This document shows, piece by piece, positions 56,868 through 64,000 of a DNA stretch of 64,000 nt; positions within the stretch are counted from its first letter, which is position 1, and every line of letters begins with the position of its first letter. A model generated the notes under the pieces. It did not search any database, had not been told where the DNA came from, and worked only from the letters and a program-made list of their open reading frames with translations. The stretch is from Zea mays (taxonomy: Eukaryota; Streptophyta; Magnoliopsida; Poales; Poaceae): contig NC_050105.1 of assembly GCF_902167145.1 (NCBI RefSeq), positions 117,073,898 through 117,137,897 of the forward strand, written 5' to 3'. A program made the translations under genes and the position numbers.

Positions 56868-58110
56868 TGAAAGAGAATTAGGCTTCCACCTCTTTCCTAA
56901 ATGATTTTGGTGGTTGAATTGCCCAACACAAATAATTAGACTAACTAGTTTGCTCTAGTCTATAAGTTCTACAGGTGCCAAAGGTTCACAATAAGCCAAT
57001 AAAAAGACCAAGAAAAGGGTTCAATCAAGAGAGCAAAGGATTTCCCGGAAGGCACCCTGGTCTGGCGCACCGGACTGTCCGGTGCACCACCGGACAGTGT
57101 CCGGTGCACCAGGGAACTCTACGTCCAACTCTTCACCTTCGGGAATTTTCAGAGGAGCTTCGCTATAATTCACCAGACTGTCCAGGGGAGAGCAACTCTG
57201 AACTCGTCAGCTTCGGAAATCCGCTCCGCTATAATTCACCGGACAGTGTCCGGTGCACACCGGACTGTCCGGTGTGACAGCGGAGCAATAGCTACTTTGC
57301 GCGCAACAGTCGACTACAATGCATTAAATGCGCGCCTGCGCGCGCAGAGGAGCAGAGCACGTGCGGGTGGCACACCGGACAGCCTATAGGGCCTGTCCGG
57401 TGCACCACCGGACAGCCAGGCGGGCCCACAAGACAGAGCTCCAACGGTCGAAACCCTTTGGCCAGGTGACGTGGCTGGCGCACCGGACTGTCCGGTGCGC
57501 CATGCGACAGAAGCCTCCACCAACGGTCAAGTTTGGTGGTTGGGGCTATAAATACCCCAACCACCCCCACATTCAAGTCATCCAAGTTTTTCACCTTTCA
57601 ACTACTTACAAGAGCTCTAGCATTCAATTCTAGACACACCAAAGAGATCAAATCCTCTCCCAATTCCACTCAAAGCTTTAGTGATTAGAGAGAGTGATTG
57701 TTGTGTTCATTTGAGCTCTTGCGCTTGGATTGCTTCTTTTTCTCATTCTTTCTTGCGATCATCTCAATTGTAATCAAGGCAAGAGGCATCAATTGTGTGG
57801 TGGTCCTTGCGGGGAAGTTTGGTTCCCGGTTGATTGAGAAGAAAAGCTCACTCGGTCCGAGGGACCGTTTGAGAGAGGGAAAGGGTTGAAAGAGACCCGG
57901 TCTTTGTGACCACGTCAACGGGGAGTAGGTTTGAGAGAACCGAACCTCGGTAAAACAAATCCTTGTGTCTTACTTCTTTATTCGCTTGCGATTTGTTTTT
58001 ACGCCCTCTCTCGGACTCGCATTATATTTCTAACGCTAACCAGGCTTGTAGTTGTGATTAACTTTGTAAATTTCAGTTTCGCCCTATTCACCCTCTCTAG
58101 GCGACTTTCA
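56868..58110 (+). repeat. Element B' 3' LTR (1243 bp)
   Basis: Starts TGAAAGAGAATTAGGC and ends GGCGACTTTCA, matching the B 3' LTR with clear divergence. Palindromes lie at about 57068-57105, 57239-57274, 57370-57412 and 57481-57497, and a TATA box at 57547-57554. The five bases after it, AGCCT, would be the target duplication. The partner lies outside the window. Confidence 0.92.
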
Positions 58111-58465
58111 AGCCTTGTACTTATTGGCTATCTATAGGCACGGGTCTTGGTGAAGGTTAGAAAATCGGATTGGGCTTTCAAGGCCCATGGGCTCGCTTCT
58201 CTGTAAGGGTCTAGCATGTTGTGGGCTTAAACGAGTCGATTAGTCTGATAAGCACGGTAAAAAAGGCATGTGTCAGCTCGGACCCGTCAGCTAAAACACC
58301 CTCTCAAAACACATAGAAAACTAGATTAAATTAAACCATTCTCATTAGAGAAAACCCCAGGAACGCATAAGCAGAAAATCGTAACCACAAATTAAACTTA
58401 AATGAGTTTAGATAAGTTGTTTGCTGCTGGGAGGGATTTTATATATGGCGGCCGAGTAGCGGGCC
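58111..58465. other. Low-copy flank of the nest, no gene seen
   Basis: Sequence outside B' with no open frame of note. It contains GGGCTTTCAAGGCCCATGGG, a palindrome-rich stretch that may be part of an old transposon end, but no pair of termini could be matched. Confidence 0.5.
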
Positions 58466-58468
58466 TTA

Positions 58469-58847
58469 GACTGGCTCCAGCAGCAACCTGTAAAAGCTCA
58501 TGTCCTCTAAATATAGAGGTTTGTCAGATCATTTATCCTTTCAACGAGGGACTCTAAAAGGTCTTCTAAAATTTAGAGGATGACATGCGTGCGCTATGTA
58601 TAGAGGGTATACGGTGGTGCTCTATACACTGTGCTAATTTCTGTGTCTGTGCTTTCACGTGCTGACGAGCGTAAAAAATAATATAGAATGTCAAATCTGA
58701 TAACACTGTTGATATAGAGGATGAAATTTAGGGAATATTGCTGGAGATGAAGAAGATATAGAGTATAGAATCTTTTAGAGAGTGCTGTAAAGACCAAAGA
58801 ATATTCTTTTAGGGGATGAAATTTAGGAGACATTGCTGGAGACAGTC
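58469..58847. mobile_element. MITE with TTA target duplication (379 bp)
   Basis: The termini GACTGGCTCCAGCAG and TTGCTGGAGACAGTC are inverted repeats, flanked by TTA on both sides (58466-58468 and 58848-58850). A TTA duplication is typical of Tourist-type (PIF/Harbinger-derived) MITEs. A second copy of the terminal motif (ATATTGCTGGAGATG near 58736) lies inside, hinting at an internal duplication. No coding capacity. Confidence 0.75.
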
Positions 58848-58984
58848 TTAGCAGGCTACGCCGGATCGATCCAACTGGCTCATTTCTCTGCACGGGCAGG
58901 TAGGAAACCATTCGGGCGGGGCTAGTATCAAGCCAAGATCGTGGGCTTCCAGGCCACTGGCTTTCTGTATATGTATACGCGTAG

Positions 58985-59137
58985 GAGTGGTAATAGATCA
59001 CGATATAAATGTTTCTTCACAATCAGTTAAAGTCTTTAAATAATTTTAGTTCAAAAATAAATACTAATAGAGCCTAATTCTAATCTGATTTGATCCTTAA
59101 ATTTTATAATGTAAAATCTAGAGCTCATTACCACCTC
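58985..59137. mobile_element. Possible short MITE (153 bp)
   Basis: GAGTGGTAATAGATC at the left and GAGCTCATTACCACCTC at the right form an imperfect inverted repeat around AT-rich sequence. No clear target duplication was found. Confidence 0.4.
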
Positions 59138-59149
59138 TATATATGCGAG

Positions 59150-59518
59150 ACTACCTGCATCGGTCGCTCTAAAGATCCCTCTAAAACTTTATGGGCACCT
59201 TAAAGCTGCAGCAGTCGTCACTAAAGAACATCCTAAATTTAGGGCCAGAAAGCTAACCCTAAATCTAGGGTGTTCACTCTCATTCCCTCTAAGCTTTTTA
59301 TACTCTACACTACAAATTAAATACAAAATTTACGTGCCATTTTAGATTATGAAAAATACATAAGTAAAAAAATCTAATTTAAAATATATTAGAAATATAA
59401 TGTATTATATATAGGGGTTGGATTTAGAGAGAACCGTTGCGAAAGCTAAGATTTAGGGGGCATAGAATAGTTTAGAGGATGGTGAAAAGTGGGATTTAGA
59501 AAATGATATGGAGGCAGT
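59150..59518. mobile_element. Possible MITE (369 bp)
   Basis: ACTACCTGCATCGGTCGCTCTAAA-type left end against the complement of the right end (ACTGCCTCCAT...TTCTAAA) matches at about two thirds of 24 positions. The interior is rich in CTCTAAA and TTTAGAG words, as in the MITE at 58469. No target duplication is clear. Confidence 0.35.
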
Positions 59519-59559
59519 TTCATGGACCAGGGACCACCGTGGGAGCTTGTGTGTGTACG

Positions 59560-60075
59560 ATCCAGGAGACCGACTGGAGGGGGAGAGTGAATAGATAGTT
59601 TTAACTTAACTAAAATCAAAGATAATAGAGAAATTTAATCAATACAACAAGAGATATAATTTCTCTAGCTACAACAAGTAAACAATCTATGAGGAACAAT
59701 TATGGCAATGCTAGAAATGAGAGACAATACACAAATTACTATCTACTTGCAAAGTACTCCGTAATAAGTAATGAGTGAAGAGAATGACATCGAATTTTAT
59801 CCTGTGGTATCGATGATTTGTCGATCACCCCTAATACACATTGAGGTGGACTTCAAGCTCTCACTTGCTCCTCTATCAAGACCCGACTTGATCTTTGTGC
59901 CAAGTGGACAAGAAATCACTAATACCTCGATTCCACTAGCGTCGTCTTTACCGCTCCGGCGAGGTAGGCGCGAACATCTCATAATCAACACTGTGTCTCC
60001 TCCACAATCTTCACGGAGAGCTCGACGAAGACAACACATAAGTCGTCTAGGAGGCAGCAACCTCTAAGAGTAACA
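59560..60075 (-). repeat. Decayed copia-type LTR-like stretch, antisense
   Basis: ACTGGAGGGGGAGAGTGAATAG at the left looks like the complement of the conserved LTR 3' end (CTATTCACCCCCCTCTAGG in the Sireviruses here). Only the terminal similarity supports the call, and no partner LTR is visible. A 98-codon frame (59771-60067) crosses it without recognisable features. Confidence 0.35.
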
Positions 60076-60179
60076 AGCCGATGACGCTTGTGTTAAGAAT
60101 ATATCATTTCTAAAAATAATTTTTAGATGGAGGGAGTAATGCATTTCAAGTGCTAACGTTCGTTCTTGGTTGCCTTTAA

Positions 60180-60989
60180 AAAAAGAAACATGTGGACTGT
60201 CCGGTGCGCACGACGGCAGAAACAACCAGCTAGCCCAAGCAACATACCAACATATGTTATAGACATTTTCAAGTGCTCAAGCCCCAAGTGCTTAATAAAA
60301 TCACTCGTTGATTAGCGTAATTGCTTTGTGAAGTGCTTAGGTTATTAGTTAGACCGCTTATGTGCTTGCTCTAGGTAAATCCTAGTTAGTTGGGTGAGTT
60401 TAGAAAAACCCACAAAACCCCTCGGCTCTAGTGGAGCCATTGTAATTGTACTGAGTGGGGCGAGAGTCTTGCGAGACAGTGATAACCGAGTTTATGTCAC
60501 GGCCGCCACCGTGTACTGAAGGGAACGAGGCCCGCGGCGTTTCGACTGGAAGGTCGATAGTGGATATGGTGGGGAGCGTCCGAGAGGAGCCAAAAACGGA
60601 GCACCACTTGCGTGTGGAGAAGACACGCGGCTCTCTACGCAGTTACTCGACCGTGGTGCTTGGTCCTCGCATGAGCTACCCTTTGCGTAGGGGCACAAAT
60701 GTGGATTAGTCGGGACCTAGTGTGGTTTCAGATACCTCATAAAAATACCGGCGTCATTCACGAGAGTTTGCATCTCTACCATTGCTCTTTACCTTCTGCA
60801 TTTACATTGAGTACTTAAGTTTCAACCTCTTCTTTCTAGTTAGAATATTTAGGATTAGAACTTAGGTTTTACGATAGAGATAGCAACACTTAGATAAAAC
60901 ATAGTTTGCACATTTTAGATTGCTTATTTGCATATGTTTTATTCTAGTGTTAATTTGTGGCCTAGTTTTCTAATTCACCTCTTTTTTAG
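60180..60989 (+). repeat. Decayed LTR-like stretch, sense
   Basis: Begins near GGACTGTCCGGTGCGCAC, one half-decayed copy of the LTR palindrome, and ends CTAATTCACCTCTTTTTTAGG followed by CGTCA, resembling a copia LTR end. No partner, primer site or TSD is seen. Confidence 0.35.
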
Positions 60990-61959
60990 GCGTCACCGTT
61001 TTCTACGGTTAGGAGTATGACCTTTTGCGGATGCTGGCACGTGTATATAATGCGCCATGTTGAAATATAGTTGTTCAATATTTTATGAGCTGATCTTGGG
61101 CTTTGCCGAGCTTTCATATTGAAATTCAGTTCTTCAGCTTCCTTCAAACAAGCTTGAGCCTCCATGGGCTTTGGTCGAGCCTAGTTTGTCCCCAGCCCGC
61201 CTAAGCTCAAAGGCCAACCCGTGTGGCTCACTCCGTTTGTGAATTTAGAGCTTGTTTGGCATAAAGGAGAGATATTCAGTTTTTTGGGATTCTGAAAAGA
61301 GAGATTTTACTACATTCGTAGGTACTGTAGCAAATATCTGTGCAGCTGTGCCTGTGCTTGTAGTTGTAGGTCAGTGCTTGCATGTGCTATCCTCATGCAT
61401 GTTGGAGCGGTGGTGCACGAGCACGACCCTTTTTTTTTTTTTTGGTTTGTGGATCTGTTGCGGCCCGTTTATGGCAGACAGTCTCAATCTTCATGTCGAA
61501 GGTATTAATGCCTATGCATTGGTGCTGCACCAATACTGCTCTCCCAGGTCAAACCATCTTGCTACCTTGTAGTGAGATCGCACTTGGCTCCAAAAATTGA
61601 CTTTTGGTATTCAAAATAATTTGGCAGCATATACAAATACATATTTAAACTCTGCTTACCTTGTTGATCCGCGTTAGATTCTTAGTGGGATGTGTGCGGT
61701 GTGCCTGTGAGCACTACGTCTTCTTGTCGGCATGGAGCCATGGACACACGAGCGTGTGCATGTCTTCGCGGCACATGTCTACCGTTACCATGCACGTACT
61801 GAATTCTCGCTCGCTATCTCTGTATATTCGAACATTTTAATATAAAAAAATTACAGTATGAGTCTCCATCCTGATTTCTCAAAGAAAAAAAATCCTGTAA
61901 TATTCCTGTTTGGAGGAGTCCTAACTCCTGTTCGATAGAACTCTCCGGTTGGCTACCCC
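60990..61959. other. Intergenic stretch, no gene seen
   Basis: Nothing recognisable apart from a T run (about 61430-61443) and a GAGCTTGTTTGGCAT start at 61248, which resembles a MITE terminus but has no matching right end. Confidence 0.5.
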
Positions 61960-61962
61960 TTA

Positions 61963-62087
61963 GGGCCATTCGGTTGACAGGGAATAAAAGGCCGAAATTG
62001 TTCCTGTCCAGATTGCTTCTCTAATTTATATAAGTTTTGATCAACAGAAACAATTCTTGGTGTATTCATGTAGAAACGAACGGACCC
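61963..62087. mobile_element. Tourist-type MITE (125 bp)
   Basis: Terminal inverted repeats GGGCCATTCGGTT and AACGAACGGACCC, with TTA on both sides (61960-61962 and 62088-62090). This matches the Tourist/PIF-Harbinger pattern of a GGGCC-like end and a TTA duplication. Confidence 0.85.
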
Positions 62088-62090
62088 TTA

Positions 62091-62804
62091 ATAATTTCAT
62101 CAGCTGTCCTATCGTTTGAATGCTACTATGCCAGATTACACTAGTGCTTGGGACTATCTATCTGCTACAAAACCTCTCAAACAAATATATTAGAAGCATA
62201 GAGCTGAACTATTTGGAGCATATATGTAAGGCAAATATAAGCTGGAACAGCACATGAACAAGGGGAAAAAAAGATACTGAATAAGATCTAGAGTGGTCAT
62301 ATGGGTTGACATTAGGACTATGTGGTTTGAACTAATGACACTTGTTTATTCAGGACGGCCTATAATCGATTTCCATGGACACAGTATCTTGAAGCAACTG
62401 GGTTAATGCTTAGTCTCAGTTTCTTTCAGTAGTCTACTCCTGGGTTTGTACCAGCATTAAAAAGAAGGATTAATGTGGTGCCTGCTGCACTCTCTGAGTC
62501 CACTATCTTCAAACTAATACTACTATGTCTTCACCTCCGATTTACAGATCAGTGTCACACTTACAGATACTACTTCAAATCACTGAGATCTTTGGGCAAA
62601 TGTTTTAGCGATAAGTTTTTTGCTTAATGTTATCTCGGTGCGAAGTGATTAGCTGCAAATGATCCCATATCGTCTCATCGTTTCAATTGACAGATGTCTT
62701 GATAAGTGCAGTCTTATGTTTGGAGTTATTGAGCACCAGGCTGCTGCTGAAAAGGTAACTTTTGCGGTGCTTACAGAAATTATAAATTCATCAACAGTTA
62801 ACAC
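62091..62804 (+). other. Low-copy stretch with two exon-like segments
   Basis: Segment 1 (62354-62401) sits between TTTATTCAG and G|GTTAAT. It is open in two frames (TAYNRFPWTQYLEATG or RPIIDFHGHSILKQLG). Segment 2 (about 62695-62754) sits between TTCAATTGACAG and AAAAG|GTAACT and can read CLDKCSLMFGVIEHQAAAEK. I recognise neither family. They may be exons of a host gene or a captured gene fragment cut by element H at 62804, or chance. Confidence 0.25.
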
Positions 62805-63508
62805 TGTTGACGCCTTTTTGGAGGCGCCAATTACTCAAGAGAACCAGCGGCGGTGCTCTCTGCACAGGGGCGGACGGTCCGGGCGCGGGGGCCGGACGGT
62901 CCGCGGCCTGGCGCGAGGCGGCGGTGCTCTCTGGTCAGGCGCGGACGGTCCGCGGCACAGGGCCGGACGGTCCGCGACCTGGTGCAGGAGCCTGGGTTCC
63001 CTGCCTGACGGCCGGACGGTCCGCGCCCTAGGGCCGGACGGTCCGCGCGTGCGCAGGGGCGGCGGAAGATCGCCGACGGCGCCTGGATCTCGCTCCCGGG
63101 AGGGACCCCGTCGGGGAGTAGAGATCCTAGGTTGTGTCTAGGCTCGGGCCGGCCGACCTAGACTCCTCTAATCGACGTAGAGTCGAAGAGAGACGAAGAA
63201 TTTGAGGATCGAGAGGCTAAACCTAAACTAGACTAGAACTACTCCTAGGATAAAATGCGAAATAGAAGTTGTATTGATTCGATTGTTGATGATTACAAAT
63301 CGGCCGTAGACCTCTCTATTTATATAGGAGGGGGGCTGGACCCTTTACACAACTAATTCCGAGCTAATCCCGCGAATATAGCTAACAACCGTAGCACAAA
63401 ACTCGGAACCCTAATCTGTTCTGCGCACGCGCGGACAGTCCGGCCCACAGGCGCGGACCGTCCGGCCTCAGGGCCGGACAGTCCGCCGGCTCATTTCTGG
63501 TTCGAACA
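62805..63508 (-). repeat. Element H 3' LTR (704 bp)
   Basis: On the minus strand it starts TGTTCGAACC and ends GGCGTCAACA. It contains many GGACGGTCCGCG or GGACAGTCCGG motifs, grouped at about 62872-63045 and 63429-63488, all with a CGGACNGTCCG core like that of the copia palindromes. TATATAAATA at 63317-63326 (minus) is the likely TATA box. Confidence 0.85.
63317..63326 (-). promoter_or_regulatory. Element H LTR TATA box
   Basis: TATATAAATA on the minus strand, followed by a purine-rich stretch, between two palindrome groups. Confidence 0.6.
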
Positions 63509-63530
63509 TATGCCCCCCTGCCTTTTGGTG
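63509..63530 (-). other. Element H polypurine tract
   Basis: On the minus strand CCAAAAGGCAGGGGGGCATA directly precedes the LTR start TGTTCG, the expected position of the plus-strand primer. Confidence 0.8.
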
Positions 63531-63580
63531 GAGCTGGGCGAACCAAAAGCAACTAACTCGATGTGATCACATCGGTTTTC

Positions 63581-63999
63581 TTAAGCATCTTGCCACATAC
63601 TAGGATGGTACTGTTTGAGGAAACGCCCATTCAAAGCCTTAGGTAAATCCTTGCCTTGTAATGTTTGTAGTAAATAAGCGTTACCAGACATCACCTGTTT
63701 CACTTTATAAGGACCCTCCCAGCTTGGCGACCATTTCCCGAACTTTCGGTCTTTATTCCTTAAAGGTAGAATGGTCTTCCACACCAAGTCTCCTACTTGG
63801 AATGATTTTGCTTTGACCTTCTTGTTGTAGGCCCTGGCTACCATGATCTTGTCCTTTTCTATTGCTCCCAAAGCTATCATCCTCTTGTCGGTCACCTCAT
63901 CAATATTATCCATCATTGAATTATAATAATCAGTAGCAGTTAGATCATTTTGTCTGGCAAACCTGACAGCATTCAAACTTATTTCCACAGGTAACACTG
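63581..63999 (-). CDS. pol: Element H pol, C-terminal part (integrase C-terminal domain)
   Basis: The last 139 codons of a gypsy polyprotein. The frame enters from beyond the window edge, so the true start is not visible. It shows the post-catalytic integrase helix (YNSMMDNIDEV, KDKIMVARAYNKKVK), the FQVGDLVWK strand and the GPY-type motif (SPSWEGPYKVKQV, then AYLLQTLQGKDLP), ending HPSMWQDA. These are typical of integrase C-termini of Ty3/gypsy elements without a chromodomain, such as the Tat group. The lineage call is tentative. No internal stop. Confidence 0.85.
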   Translation of the reverse strand, partial: VLPVEISLNAVRFARQNDLTATDYYNSMMDNIDEVTDKRMIALGAIEKDKIMVARAYNKKVKAKSFQVGDLVWKTILPLRNKDRKFGKWSPSWEGPYKVKQVMSGNAYLLQTLQGKDLPKALNGRFLKQYHPSMWQDA

Positions 64000-64000
64000 C

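Larger units (their letters stand above)
14802..58110 (+). mobile_element. Element B': degenerate Ji-like Sirevirus hosting B, G, C, D (and E within C)
   Basis: Host element of the nest. Its own segments are 14802-19192 (gag and 5' pol), 34598-34657 and 47050-47082 (short RT fragments), and 55337-58110 (end of pol, tract region, 3' LTR). Removing G, C and D with one TSD copy each rejoins a continuous pol reading that aligns with element B. The 5' LTR, primer site and first gag codons lie left of the window because B split them off. Many nonsense codons and a 688-bp RT deletion show it is dead. The right flank begins AGCCT. Confidence 0.92.
62805..64000 (-). mobile_element. Element H: Ty3/gypsy retrotransposon, 3' end only
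   Basis: On the minus strand: end of pol (to 63581), a 72-bp untranslated stretch with polypurine tract, and 3' LTR (63508 to 62805). The rest lies beyond the right edge. The flank AACAC (62800-62804) would be one target-duplication copy. Integrase C-terminal features identify Ty3/gypsy. No chromodomain follows, so it belongs to a different lineage from G. Confidence 0.88.

Noticed and set aside
59771..60067. 98-codon frame in the low-copy flank
   Set aside because: It lies across a decayed LTR-like stretch, has a comparable frame on the other strand, and shows no recognisable domain.
61248..61270. GAGCTTGTTTGGCAT as a MITE terminus
   Set aside because: No inverted partner was found within 800 bp to the right.
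62659..63141. 160-codon plus-strand frame
   Set aside because: It crosses the boundary at 62805 into the GC-rich H LTR. The distal half is translated GGACGGTCC repeats.

Overview
The window is plant nuclear DNA built almost entirely of nested LTR retrotransposons. Zea mays is by far the likeliest source. The Ty1/copia elements are Sireviruses: they have tRNA-Met-type primer sites, series of AGGGGGAG tracts after pol, and LTRs studded with a palindrome of the type CACCGGAC(A/T)GTCCGGTG. Two of their families look, from memory, like the abundant maize families Opie (elements A and C) and Ji (elements B and B'). Those names were not checked by any search.

Layout, by decoding target-site duplications (TSDs) and rejoining flanks. 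The host is an old Ji-like element, B', whose internal region starts at 14802 and whose 3' LTR ends at 58110. Its 5' LTR lies left of the window. B (6383-14801, also Ji-like) is inserted at the start of B' gag. A (1-6382, minus strand, Opie-like) is inserted in the 5' LTR of B. In B' pol three more elements lie within about 90 bp of ancestral sequence. G (19193-34597) is a 15.4-kb Ty3/gypsy chromovirus with 4.6-kb LTRs, C (34658-47049) is Opie-like, and D (47083-55336) is a gag-only non-autonomous Sirevirus. E (37694-40866) is a solo LTR of a G-related element, inserted in the gag of C. B' pol, its tract-rich 3' region and its 3' LTR resume at 55337-58110.

Right of the nest (58111-62804) is older, lower-copy DNA with one clear Tourist-type MITE, one good MITE with TTA duplications, two weaker MITE candidates and two decayed LTR-like stretches. 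A minus-strand Ty3/gypsy element H (3' LTR plus the end of pol) begins at 62805 and runs off the window. I found no convincing host gene. Two short exon-like segments at 62.35 and 62.70 kb are the only hint.

Coding state: G is intact and very young (11 LTR substitutions counted over 4.6 kb). A gag and C pol are open. C gag is interrupted only by E. B pol has two nonsense codons. B' is riddled with stops and has lost its RT core. D has one nonsense codon in gag and no pol.

Most interesting signals: (1) a two-exon small reading frame inside the LTRs of G and E, with phase-1 boundaries and an AG|GCAAG-type donor in both; (2) splice-acceptor-like sites directly abutting the ATGs of both G reading frames and the gag-pol junction of all four Sirevirus copies; (3) a CGGACNGTCCG core shared by unrelated copia and gypsy LTRs.
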